Below, one piece after another: positions 1-6,727 of a stretch of DNA of 9,309 nucleotides. The notes under the pieces were generated by a model, which saw nothing but the letters and a program-made list of their open reading frames with translations, did not search any database and was not told the origin of the DNA. This stretch comes from Chlamydiales bacterium. Lineage in GTDB: Bacteria; Chlamydiota; Chlamydiia; Chlamydiales; JAACFD01. Positions within the stretch are counted from its first letter, which is position 1. The number at the start of each line of letters is the position of its first letter. The translations under genes were made by a program, and so were the position numbers. The stretch is from positions 1 to 9,309 of the forward strand of contig JAACFD010000065.1 of the NCBI GenBank assembly GCA_009937555.1, given 5' to 3'.

Positions 1-71
1 ATAGATAAGAAAAAGAAAAACTGTCCAATTGGTGTTTTTATGGCTAATTGAAAAGGGAGAAAAATGTCCAT
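1..71 (-). CDS. Possible 5' end of a further gene in the minus-strand string (partial)
   Basis: An ATG on the minus strand at 71-69 opens a frame that stays open to the left edge, giving 23 codons starting MDIFLPFQLAIKTPIGQ and then a run of Phe/Leu. It lies 6 bases beyond the stop of the 498-residue gene, and an AGGG lies 9 bases before the ATG, overlapping that gene's end. This spacing fits the tight packing of the rest of the operon. Too little is visible to assign a family, and a short open frame in AT-rich DNA can arise by chance. Confidence 0.35.
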   Translation of the reverse strand, partial: MDIFLPFQLAIKTPIGQFFFFLS

Positions 72-77
72 AGTATA

Positions 78-1574
78 TTACCCTACTAGTTCTAGCTTAA
101 CAGTTATTATATCTCCGGTCTGTAATCCCAGATTACGCAGATAAACTTGCCAGTCATAGGCTAAAGGTGTTTGTCTACCTTCTGCTAACAGCTGGCCTTT
201 GCGGTTTCCTAGTTTTACATGTCCTAAGAAACAATCATTTTCCTTGCTACAAAGAAAGCTTACTTTAAAAAGCTTGTCTTTACTTTTCAAGAAAATGTCA
301 TCGTTTAAGGTAAAACAGCTTGCCGGCTTCTCATTTACTAAAACCTTGCTACCTTCCAGATAACTAAAGAAAAGTGAGAATAAAGGAAGATGGGCATCAA
401 GCTCATCAATACTATCTTCTATTTCAAACTTAAATGAACAACTTAAGTCTTCAACTGAATAGTTAAAGTCTTTTAAATGAAAGTAAGACTGCACTACTAG
501 ATTAGCTTTATGAGACCCTGAAAAGTATTCAAGCTTAAGAGGATAAAAGGTCTTTTCTCTATAGAGGTAATTTTGATCAGCATACTCTTGATAACAAATT
601 GAGGTACTAGGCCATGAAAAAAAGGTAAACCCTCCCCATGAAAATTCAGCTGTTGCCTCATTTTTCAACTCAAGCTCTGAAAGCCCCTGATAAAAGACAG
701 GGAAAAGACCTACTGCTCTCAAAAGATCTTCAAGCACATAGCCCTTAAAGTTATGTGAGTCCTGACTATCGTCTCTATACTGCATCACCAGAGATAGAAA
801 ACTACTTAGCGACTCATGTCCTTTAAATTGCCTACTTCTTGCAGGCCCTGTAAAACAAGATAATGATGTGTCCCAACACTTAGAAAGTAGTGGGTAGAGC
901 CTTTTAGCCAGCTCAGGCTGCTTACAATCCGGGTCTATAAAAGCAAAACACATCCATTCAGCAATAGCTTCCTGCTCTAGTAGATCTTTAGCAGGCTCTT
1001 GATCAGAAAGCTGATCATAAAGTAGTGTAGCAAGCTCTTCTGTATCAAATGCTAGGTGTTTATTCAAAGCACTTAAAATGTAATAAAATTTCAAAGCTGA
1101 TAAAGAACTCAACATATTATCTTTAAAGAGTAATGAAAAGTGCTTAACTAGACCTCTTAGTGATGCCTCAAGTTTTTTTCTTTCTTCTTCTTTGAAAATC
1201 GCTTTATAGTTAGCAAGTAGCATAAGCTGTATAAGAGCAATATCTAAATTGCCACGTTTACTATAGGCTAATGGATACTGGTGTAAATAAAGAGGGTAAG
1301 CTCCAGAGTGTTTTTCTTGTCTTATTTGAAATTCTAGCAGGCTACTAATGATAGATTTAGCCAGAAGAACCTTTTCTTGCTGATGTGTTTTTATTAAAGC
1401 AAGAGCATAAAAAAAGTTAGTTGCACAAGCAATCCCGTCTCTTTGCATGCCTTCTGAAGCACCTTCAATATAGTGCAAAAAGTGACTATAATCACTTGTA
1501 TACTCTTGAGCGATATTTAGAGTATGTTCTAATAGCGCTTTGCTTATACAACTAGACGCGCTGCTTGATACCAT
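78..1574 (-). CDS. Conserved-looking hypothetical protein, 498 aa, helical N-terminal part and beta-rich C-terminal part
   Basis: I do not recognise this protein. Residues 1-250 or so look almost wholly alpha-helical, with repeated Leu-rich amphipathic stretches. From about residue 290 the sequence becomes rich in aromatic residues and looks like beta-sheet (for example WGGFTFFSW near 320 and later strands such as LFKVSFLC and YDWQVYLRNLG). A helical toroid followed by a beta-sandwich is the layout of several polysaccharide lyases and related carbohydrate-active proteins, and the stretch GPARSRQFKGHES (about 249-261) could be a conserved site at the end of the helical part. That resemblance is inference. 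No signal peptide or membrane segment is visible. The ATG is preceded by AAAGGGG nine bases upstream. The gene overlaps the end of the kinase gene by 23 bases, so the two are probably translated together. Confidence 0.8.
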   Translation of the reverse strand: MVSSSASSCISKALLEHTLNIAQEYTSDYSHFLHYIEGASEGMQRDGIACATNFFYALALIKTHQQEKVLLAKSIISSLLEFQIRQEKHSGAYPLYLHQYPLAYSKRGNLDIALIQLMLLANYKAIFKEEERKKLEASLRGLVKHFSLLFKDNMLSSLSALKFYYILSALNKHLAFDTEELATLLYDQLSDQEPAKDLLEQEAIAEWMCFAFIDPDCKQPELAKRLYPLLSKCWDTSLSCFTGPARSRQFKGHESLSSFLSLVMQYRDDSQDSHNFKGYVLEDLLRAVGLFPVFYQGLSELELKNEATAEFSWGGFTFFSWPSTSICYQEYADQNYLYREKTFYPLKLEYFSGSHKANLVVQSYFHLKDFNYSVEDLSCSFKFEIEDSIDELDAHLPLFSLFFSYLEGSKVLVNEKPASCFTLNDDIFLKSKDKLFKVSFLCSKENDCFLGHVKLGNRKGQLLAEGRQTPLAYDWQVYLRNLGLQTGDIITVKLELVG

Positions 1575-2667
1575 TTACCGTTTCCCCTTTGTAGACTAAA
1601 AGGTTTTCTTCACTTAGTGAACTTCTTACCACTTTTTCCCAAACATAATCAGGAAGCTCTCCTCCTTCTACTTGAACAACTAAAGCTCCTAATATAGCAG
1701 CTAAGTTAGCGCAGAAATCTAAAGACTTTTTATCTAAATAAGCGTGTAAGAATCCTGAGGTAAACACATCCCCCGCTCCCGTACAGTCCACAACTTTACT
1801 AACTTTACATGCAGGGAAAAATTGAGTTTCCTGAGTATTTGCTACCCAAAAGCCTTTTGAACCATTATGAACAACTGCAATAGTGGCCCAGTTTGAAAGA
1901 AGCTGAGCTTGATTTTCTTCTGAAAACACACCTGATAAAGCCGCTGCCTCCTCTGTATTGCCAAATAAAACATCCACATAGCTTTTCACTAAAAAGGTTA
2001 GTTTATCTTTATTTGTTTTGACTACTCCAGGATTCCCAAGGTCTAGAGATACAAGGCAGCCTGCTTGTTTAGCCATCTTCATAGCTTTTTGTATCGAAGC
2101 AAAATTAAGCACATGATAGCCTTCAAAGTGTACGAGGTCAACTCCTTCAAAATGAGATTTCTGGATATCGTCTGCTGAGAATTCACCTGATGCTCCTCTA
2201 GAAATACACATAATGCGCTCTCCTTGAGGATCTACCATTGAAACTACCTGAGCTGTAGGCATACTGACCTGCTTTGCTAGTACCTCTACCCCTCTTAGTT
2301 TCATCTCTTCACTATAAAAAGATCCCCAAGGATCATCTCCAATAGCTCCAACTAATACACAGTCATTACCAAGAGCGGCTAAACCTTTTACGGTATTTGC
2401 TCCGCTGCCACCAATTTTAGAAACAATTTGCTCTCTCCAGTTTTCCTTCATAGATTCCATTGTCTGATGACTCAGTATTCTGGAGTTACTATTTGCTTCT
2501 AGACTTTCTTTTATTTGCTCTTCAGTTAAGTGAATAATATGGTCAACAATTGGCTCTGAAAAAGTTAGTATCTTTTTTTTCTTTTCAAAGGTCTGCGTCT
2601 CTGAAGCTACTAGTAGCTGATAGCTACATGATAGTAGCAATAAAAGAGAAATAAAAATTCTATGCAT
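1552..2667 (-). CDS. PfkB/ribokinase-family carbohydrate or nucleoside kinase with an N-terminal signal-peptide-like sequence
   Basis: A 371-residue member of the PfkB family, whose members transfer phosphate from ATP to sugars or nucleosides. Visible family marks are the GGSGAN substrate-side motif (86-91), a Leu-Asp-Leu strand (208-210), NTEEA (237-241) in the metal/ATP region and the DCTGAGD signature (294-300), whose last Asp is the expected catalytic base. The overall pattern is closest to the adenosine-kinase-like branch, but the substrate cannot be read from sequence. The oddity is the N-terminus: basic MHR, a Leu-rich core, Cys14 and VAS-ET at 20-24, which look like a secretion signal with a possible cleavage after residue 22. 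The start is well supported (see the ribosome binding site), and the next ATG is codon 70, inside the kinase fold. It lies 24 bases after the SDR gene and overlaps the next gene by 23 bases. Confidence 0.88.
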   Translation of the reverse strand: MHRIFISLLLLLSCSYQLLVASETQTFEKKKKILTFSEPIVDHIIHLTEEQIKESLEANSNSRILSHQTMESMKENWREQIVSKIGGSGANTVKGLAALGNDCVLVGAIGDDPWGSFYSEEMKLRGVEVLAKQVSMPTAQVVSMVDPQGERIMCISRGASGEFSADDIQKSHFEGVDLVHFEGYHVLNFASIQKAMKMAKQAGCLVSLDLGNPGVVKTNKDKLTFLVKSYVDVLFGNTEEAAALSGVFSEENQAQLLSNWATIAVVHNGSKGFWVANTQETQFFPACKVSKVVDCTGAGDVFTSGFLHAYLDKKSLDFCANLAAILGALVVQVEGGELPDYVWEKVVRSSLSEENLLVYKGETVNGIKQRV

Positions 2668-2673
2668 GATAAT

Positions 2674-2679
2674 CTCCTA
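2674..2679 (-). promoter_or_regulatory. Ribosome binding site that fixes the start of the PfkB-family kinase gene
   Basis: On the minus strand TAGGAG lies six bases before the ATG at 2667. This near-ideal Shine-Dalgarno sequence supports translation of the hydrophobic N-terminal segment and argues against it being an artefact of an over-extended start. Confidence 0.75.
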
Positions 2680-2691
2680 AAAACTGTTTAT

Positions 2692-3399
2692 TCATAGTTG
2701 CGCACCTCCTGCTACTTCTAAGTTTTGCCCGGTGACATAGTTGGATTTTTCTGAGATTAGAAATAGAAATATCTCTGCAAATTCCTTGAGCGTCCCAGTC
2801 CTTGAAAAAAGTAAACTCGATGGGTTATTTACCTTAACAACTGTATTTTCTAAATGCCCAGGTGAGAGCATGTTTACGCGCACACTATGGGGAATCATTT
2901 CGTAAGCTAATGTTTTTGACCATGTGAGAAGACTTTGCTTAGTCAAAAAATAAGCACAGGCAAAAGAATGCTTAGCTTTACTAGTAAGGCCTGAGTAGCC
3001 AATATTAATAATATGCCCTTTTGCTTGTTTAATTTGTGGTAAAAGAAAGTTAGTTAACTGAAAAGCAGCAAAAAAGTTAGTTTGATATATTTCTTCTAAC
3101 TCTTCAATACTAGTATCCTGAGCGCTTTTCTCTAGAAAATTCCCAACATTATTTACCAGTACATCAACATGCTGCAGCTCTTTAGGTAAGGCTTTGATAA
3201 AATCACTTACACCGCTACGCAAGCTAAAGTCACCATGAATAGGAAGAATACTTCCCTCTGGAGCAAGCTTCTGAAGTTCCCGCATTTCACTAAGGCTATG
3301 ACGATACTGAGCAATAACACTGTAGCCAGAGTTGGCTAAGGTAAGGGCAAGCTCTCTCCCAAGCCCTCTAGCAGCTCCTGTGACTACAGCACACTTCAT
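2692..3399 (-). CDS. Short-chain dehydrogenase/reductase, possibly a pteridine-reductase-like (FolM-type) enzyme
   Basis: A 235-residue classical SDR, an NAD(P)H-dependent oxidoreductase of the cytoplasm. It shows TGAARGLG for dinucleotide binding (7-14), NNVG (83-86), the active-site Asn108, Ser136 as the likely catalytic serine, YFLTK (Y150 and K154) and SPG (near 179). Arg33 in AQYRHS after the second strand suggests NADPH preference, and this stretch resembles the equivalent part of pteridine reductases and FolM. However, the first motif has Gly where pteridine reductases usually have Arg, so the pterin role rests mainly on folB lying directly upstream. The gene starts inside the end of folB (32-base overlap) with AGAGG four bases before the ATG. 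Alternatives are a FabG-like or other small-molecule reductase. Confidence 0.88.
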   Translation of the reverse strand: MKCAVVTGAARGLGRELALTLANSGYSVIAQYRHSLSEMRELQKLAPEGSILPIHGDFSLRSGVSDFIKALPKELQHVDVLVNNVGNFLEKSAQDTSIEELEEIYQTNFFAAFQLTNFLLPQIKQAKGHIINIGYSGLTSKAKHSFACAYFLTKQSLLTWSKTLAYEMIPHSVRVNMLSPGHLENTVVKVNNPSSLLFSRTGTLKEFAEIFLFLISEKSNYVTGQNLEVAGGAQL

Positions 3400-3757
3400 G
3401 TTCCCTCTTGATTAATAGTTCGCAGCTTGATGACTCTAGGCAATCTAGTGGCTTACTTTTATATATCTTTAGACGAAGCTTTTGAATAGCACTAAAATGA
3501 TCCATCATTTCTTTACTTAACTCAGCGCTGAGAGTTTCGATTAGAGCGTAGTGCTTAGAAGAAGCTTTCTTAGATAAAACATCTACAACTTCCTGATAAT
3601 CAATTGTTTTCTCAAAATCATCATCTTGAATACAAGCCTGTATGTCAAACCATATTTCCAAATCAGCTGTAACAATTTGGCTACTTTGCTTTTCGTGTTC
3701 ATACACTCCCAAATTAGCTGAAAACTTAATGCCATTAAGGCCAATACAGGCTAACAT
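3368..3757 (-). CDS. folB: Dihydroneopterin aldolase (folate biosynthesis)
   Basis: FolB cleaves 7,8-dihydroneopterin to 6-hydroxymethyl-dihydropterin and glycolaldehyde on the way to folate. The 129-residue protein is the usual family length. It begins IGLNGIKF and shows GVYEHE (17-22, with Glu22 matching the conserved active-site acid), TIDYQEV (51-57), ALIETLSAEL (71-80, containing the pterin-anchoring Glu74) and LKIYKSKPL (95-103), whose Lys-Pro matches the conserved catalytic lysine region. The reading frame is open upstream to 3916, but the ATG at 3757 is preferred because GGAG lies five bases before it and the homologous part begins there. It is the first gene of the minus-strand string, and its end overlaps the SDR gene by 32 bases. 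Chlamydiae carry a homologue often named folX. Confidence 0.9.
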   Translation of the reverse strand: MLACIGLNGIKFSANLGVYEHEKQSSQIVTADLEIWFDIQACIQDDDFEKTIDYQEVVDVLSKKASSKHYALIETLSAELSKEMMDHFSAIQKLRLKIYKSKPLDCLESSSCELLIKREHEVCCSHRSC

Positions 3758-3887
3758 CCCCACTCCAACAGTTCTGCTTTTTCTTGCGTTTCCTTCAAAT
3801 AAAGGTAGGAAAATAAATTTTAAAAGCTTATGTATATTAAGGACATTATACTGTAATATAAACAAACAAAAACTACAAGCATTACCC
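3758..3887. promoter_or_regulatory. Divergent promoter region between folB (minus) and fliO (plus)
   Basis: This 130-base AT-rich gap must hold the start signals for both the folate operon and the flagellar operon. A TATAAT-like hexamer on the minus strand (around 3845-3850) could be a -10 box for folB, but no good -35 is seen at the right distance. No sigma-28 or sigma-54 promoter pattern was found in front of fliO. The region holds one copy of the 12-base sequence shared with the second divergent region. Confidence 0.5.
3849..3860 (+). repeat. Copy 1 of a 12-base sequence shared by both divergent promoter regions
   Basis: TACTGTAATATA reads toward fliO and ends 27 bases before its ATG. The same 12 bases, with no mismatch, occur on the minus strand at 6976-6987, reading toward the small lipoprotein gene and csrA. 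The surrounding bases form a rough ATTA...TAAT inverted repeat here. It could be an operator or part of a promoter, but chance in AT-rich DNA is possible. Confidence 0.35.
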
Positions 3888-4364
3888 ATGATTACCCTTC
3901 CTTTCAGATGGATCATCGTTACACTATTTATTTTCAGCAGCTTATCAGCGAATCCTGATAAAATAGAGAAGAAAATAGAGCACAGCTCTCAAAAGACACA
4001 ATCTGGTCACGAACCAAAGGTTTCATCACCCTACGAACAAAGTAATATGGACCTTGAGCCTTTCAGTTTTTGGGGCCAGTTCTCTAAAATGATGTTAGCA
4101 TTATTTTTCATTCTTATTTTGGTCATGATCGGATCTTGGGTTCTCAAGAAAACCGTAGCGACTAGGATACAAACTTTAAATAAGCAAAACCAAATCAAAA
4201 TAATAGAACGAAGAGCCCTTCATCCTAAAGCGAGTCTATACCTTTTGGAGGTTGAAAATAAAAAAATACTTGTAGGAGAATCTACACAAGGTATACATAA
4301 GTTAGCTGAACTATCTCCAACAACAGATTTTTCAGATATTATGAAAGAGCAACAAGACAAGTGA
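3888..4364 (+). CDS. fliO: Flagellar biosynthesis protein FliO
   Basis: FliO is a small membrane protein that helps assemble or stabilise the FliP ring of the flagellar export gate. The 158-residue product has an N-terminal signal-like segment (hydrophobic residues 8-20, likely end near SLSA), a charged linker (about 22-60), one transmembrane helix (about 66-87) and a cytoplasmic domain. That domain has the family pattern IKIIERRALHPKASLYLLEV (103-122) followed by KKILVGES. The frame is open back to 3642, but that extension is antisense to folB and unlike FliO. The ATG at 3888 gives a sensible signal sequence although no clear Shine-Dalgarno precedes it. It is the first of four plus-strand flagellar genes, with fliP starting six bases after its stop. 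FliO has no counterpart in injectisomes, which marks this cluster as flagellar. Confidence 0.88.
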   Translation: MITLPFRWIIVTLFIFSSLSANPDKIEKKIEHSSQKTQSGHEPKVSSPYEQSNMDLEPFSFWGQFSKMMLALFFILILVMIGSWVLKKTVATRIQTLNKQNQIKIIERRALHPKASLYLLEVENKKILVGESTQGIHKLAELSPTTDFSDIMKEQQDK

Positions 4365-4370
4365 TGCCTT

Positions 4371-5282
4371 ATGAAACTCAAGCCTCTAGCCATATTTTGC
4401 GCCTCTAAGTGGAAATACTTACTAGCAGCCTTAATTACTATCCTTCCTATTCTTTGCTGGGGACAAATTCACCCTGACTCACCAGAAAAACCTACATTTA
4501 TTGAGTCTATTGTCTTATCACCAAATCCCTATGAACACCTAGAGTACTTTAACCTACACCAGCAATTAAAAATATTAGGTTTTCTAACCTTAGTTACTTT
4601 CATTCCATTTATTTTGGTAATGATGACTTCGTTTACTCGCTTAACCATTATTTTTCACTTTTTAAGACAAGCACTAGCTACCCAAACAGTACCCTCTAAT
4701 CAGTTGGTGATAGGACTATCTCTTATCTTAACCGGCTTTATCATGCACCCTGTCATTGAAGACATACAAGACAATGCGCTTACTCCTTACCTGAACAATA
4801 CAATGAAGGAAACGGCAGAAGTGCGAACAGGGGTGAAAAGTGAAGACCAACTTTTGATGGAACGAGCGTGGACACCTCTTAAGAATTTTATGGTGGCGCA
4901 TACAAGGGAAAAAGACATGATGCTATTTTTAGATATGTCAAGTACCTATATGAATAAACCAAAGGCAACAGGAGCTGAGGTAGGTGCTATTCCTCCTGCC
5001 CCAGATGGTTCTCAGTATCGACTAGAAGCCGTACCTTGGTATATCATTGTGCCTTCTTTTGTTTTATCAGAGTTAAGGACAGCTTTTATGATGGGCTTTT
5101 TGCTCTTCTTACCTTTCTTAGTCATTGATATGGTTATAGCCTCTGTCTTAATGTCTATGGGTATGATGATGCTTCCTCCTGCTCTTATTTCTATGCCATT
5201 TAAACTTATGTTATTCATCCTTGTGGATGGTTGGCGACTAATTGTAGAACAAGCTGTTAAAGGCTTCCATACTATGGGGTAA
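4371..5282 (+). CDS. fliP: Flagellar export-gate protein FliP
   Basis: FliP forms the core of the inner-membrane channel through which flagellar subunits leave the cell, in a complex with FliQ and FliR. The 303-residue protein has an N-terminal signal-like segment (about 15-30). Family signature stretches are FTRLTIIFHFLRQALATQ (88-105) followed by PSNQ, and later VPSFVLSELRTAF (227-239), PFLVIDMVIASVLMSMGMMM (248-267) and LVDGWRL (284-290). The RQAL..Q..P.NQ form is the FliP version rather than the SctR version of injectisomes. It is longer than a typical FliP of about 245 residues. The excess lies in the N-terminus and in a Pro/Gly/Ala-rich linker at about 195-215. Its start follows fliO by six bases with no strong ribosome binding site, suggesting translational coupling. 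Confidence 0.95.
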   Translation: MKLKPLAIFCASKWKYLLAALITILPILCWGQIHPDSPEKPTFIESIVLSPNPYEHLEYFNLHQQLKILGFLTLVTFIPFILVMMTSFTRLTIIFHFLRQALATQTVPSNQLVIGLSLILTGFIMHPVIEDIQDNALTPYLNNTMKETAEVRTGVKSEDQLLMERAWTPLKNFMVAHTREKDMMLFLDMSSTYMNKPKATGAEVGAIPPAPDGSQYRLEAVPWYIIVPSFVLSELRTAFMMGFLLFLPFLVIDMVIASVLMSMGMMMLPPALISMPFKLMLFILVDGWRLIVEQAVKGFHTMG

Positions 5283-5285
5283 GTT

Positions 5286-5579
5286 ATGACACCTGAACAT
5301 GTAACACAGATAGTTCGGCAAGCTTTATTTACTGCGATGACAATCAGCAGTCCTATGCTTTTGATAGCATTGATTGTAGGGTTTACAATTGCTCTTTTCC
5401 AGTCAGTTACTCAGATTAATGAAATGACTTTGACGTTTGTCCCTAAAATTCTAATTTTTGCGTTTAGTGTTAGTTACTTTTTCCCTTGGATGCTGAAGAT
5501 AATGTTGAAATACACCAGTAATTTGCTTATTCATCACTGGGACAAATTAACTGAAATATCTACCTACTCTTTGAAATAA
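5286..5579 (+). CDS. fliQ: Flagellar export-gate protein FliQ
   Basis: A 97-residue inner-membrane protein with two transmembrane helices (about 17-40 and 50-72), the standard FliQ form. Family residues include SSPMLLIALIVGFTIALFQS (21-40) and TQINEMTLTFVPKI (42-55), containing the conserved Q-T/S-Q-I-E/N-E-x-T-L-x-F-x-P-K pattern. FliQ wraps around the FliP/FliR core of the export gate. GGGGTAA, which overlaps the fliP stop, serves as its ribosome binding site, and only three bases separate the two genes. Confidence 0.93.
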   Translation: MTPEHVTQIVRQALFTAMTISSPMLLIALIVGFTIALFQSVTQINEMTLTFVPKILIFAFSVSYFFPWMLKIMLKYTSNLLIHHWDKLTEISTYSLK

Positions 5580-5580
5580 C

Positions 5581-6432
5581 ATGAGAGCTTTTTTACTACC
5601 CTATATTCAGTCTTATGAAGACTTAATTTTTATTCTACACATACTAGCTCGTGTAGTCGGCCTCTTCTTAATTTCTCCTATCTTGAGTAACAATAGTATG
5701 CCAAGTATGGTAAAGCCTTTTTTAGTGGTTATGACAACTCTATTACTCTCATTTGGTCTTTACGACAGCTACCGAGGCCCTGATGCTCTAGTACACTTGC
5801 AAGACTTTTTAAACTATAAACAAGGAATTCAGCTATCAATTGCTGTAGGCTTTATTAAAGAGCTTACTATAGGCTACCTTATTGGCTTTTCTTTTATTAT
5901 TCTCTTTGAGGCCCTTATTCTTGCTGGTCAGACGGCTGGCTTCATGATTGGTTTCTCAATGGCAAGGGTCTTTGACCCTGTATCTGGTACTCAGCAAACT
6001 ATTCTATCACAAGTGTTCATTATGATGACTTCACTCATCATTTTGTGCACCGACTTGCACCATGTTTTTTTCAGGTTACTGCAACAAAGTTTTTTAGTTG
6101 TTCCTCTTAGCAGCTTTAAATTACCACCAGAGTTTTTCTTAGATATTGGAGATGCCACTAGTCGAATTTTCACCTATGGAATTAAGTTTGCTGCAATTCC
6201 ATTTGCGATACTACTACTAGTCTTAGTTTCGATGGGTTTTTTAGCTAAGGTAATGCCCGAGTTAAATATCTTTATGCTGGGATTTGCACTAAAATTTCTG
6301 GTAGGCTACTACTCTCTTGTCCTAGCAGTAGGTTTTTTCCCTGGTCTTATTAACCAAGCTTTCCAGGAGTGCTTTAACCTAGCTGAAGTGATCATTCACT
6401 ATTTATCTGGGAACGAATTTAATACCAGTTAG
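5581..6432 (+). CDS. fliR: Flagellar export-gate protein FliR
   Basis: FliR is the single-copy subunit that completes the FliP-FliQ-FliR export gate. The 283-residue protein is close to the usual length of about 260 and is almost entirely hydrophobic, with six or so membrane segments. Recognisable family parts are ILARVVGLFLISPILSN (21-37), the region KELTIGYLIGFSFIILFEALILAGQTAGFMIGF with its E-x-x-x-G-x-x-x-G pattern (about 94-126), and KVMPELNIFMLGFALKFLVG near 223-242. The ATG lies one base after the fliQ stop, so translation is probably coupled. flhB, which often follows fliR or is fused to it, is not present here. Instead csrA converges, with the two stop codons overlapping. Confidence 0.93.
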   Translation: MRAFLLPYIQSYEDLIFILHILARVVGLFLISPILSNNSMPSMVKPFLVVMTTLLLSFGLYDSYRGPDALVHLQDFLNYKQGIQLSIAVGFIKELTIGYLIGFSFIILFEALILAGQTAGFMIGFSMARVFDPVSGTQQTILSQVFIMMTSLIILCTDLHHVFFRLLQQSFLVVPLSSFKLPPEFFLDIGDATSRIFTYGIKFAAIPFAILLLVLVSMGFLAKVMPELNIFMLGFALKFLVGYYSLVLAVGFFPGLINQAFQECFNLAEVIIHYLSGNEFNTS

Positions 6433-6698
6433 CTATCTTTATAGAGACTAGTATTTTTGTATGTTTTTTTAAGCTTAAGATTTTTAGCGATTGACTTCAC
6501 GCTAACTTGCTTACGATTTAAAGCTCCACCGACATTCTCTTGTTTAATCTCACGGATTAACTCTTCTCGGTAAATGCTTAATTCTCTGGGAGCTTCAATA
6601 CCAACAGATACTTGCTCTCCAGAGACTTTAATAATGGTAACTTCAACGTCATCACCAATGATAATCTTTTGACCGGACTTCCTTGTCAAAACAAGCAT
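6429..6698 (-). CDS. csrA: Carbon storage regulator CsrA, with a long basic C-terminal tail
   Basis: CsrA is a homodimeric RNA-binding protein that binds GGA motifs in mRNA leaders and controls translation and stability, often of flagellar and carbon-storage genes. Residues 1-55 match the family closely: MLVLTRKSGQKIIIGDDVEV, then GIEAPRELSIYREEL (33-47), with the RNA-contacting Leu4, Arg6 and Arg44 all present. The protein is 89 residues, longer than the usual 60-75. The tail (56-89) carries nine Lys/Arg and has no obvious match in standard CsrA. AGAGG lies five bases before the ATG. Its TAA overlaps the fliR TAG tail to tail, so the two transcripts must run into each other unless they stop inside coding sequence. 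Confidence 0.95.
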   Translation of the reverse strand: MLVLTRKSGQKIIIGDDVEVTIIKVSGEQVSVGIEAPRELSIYREELIREIKQENVGGALNRKQVSVKSIAKNLKLKKTYKNTSLYKDS

Positions 6699-6727
6699 AA
6701 CAACCTCTTTGATAAATCTACTTACTT

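Noticed and set aside
64..144. Short plus-strand frame with GGGAG before an ATG at 64
   Set aside because: Only 26 codons, and nearly all of it lies opposite the end of the 498-residue gene.
2573..2580. Eight-A run (coding strand) between the signal peptide and kinase domain as a slippage switch
   Set aside because: Runs of eight A also occur in the small lipoprotein gene (6835-6842) and in the nucleosidase gene, so it is what an AT-rich genome gives; no second frame offers a usable start.
3642..3887. Upstream in-frame extension of fliO starting at 3642
   Set aside because: It is antisense to folB, shows no FliO-like sequence and would place the signal peptide in the middle of the protein.
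3758..3916. Upstream in-frame extension of folB to an ATG at 3916
   Set aside because: It would add 53 residues unrelated to dihydroneopterin aldolase and overlap the start of fliO; the ATG at 3757 has GGAG in front and gives the normal family length.
5012..5218. 68-codon minus-strand frame inside fliP (and similar ones inside fliR and mqnD)
   Set aside because: They lie wholly opposite strongly conserved coding sequence and show no family features of their own.
4371..6432. Reading fliP-fliQ-fliR as the type III secretion gate (sctR/S/T)
   Set aside because: fliO directly precedes them, the FliP motif has the flagellar RQAL..Q..P.NQ form, and csrA is adjacent.
6458..6485. T-rich palindrome TTAAGCTTAA inside csrA as a terminator for the fliOPQR transcript
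   Set aside because: The ten-base palindrome leaves only three A/T pairs once a loop is allowed, too weak for a terminator.
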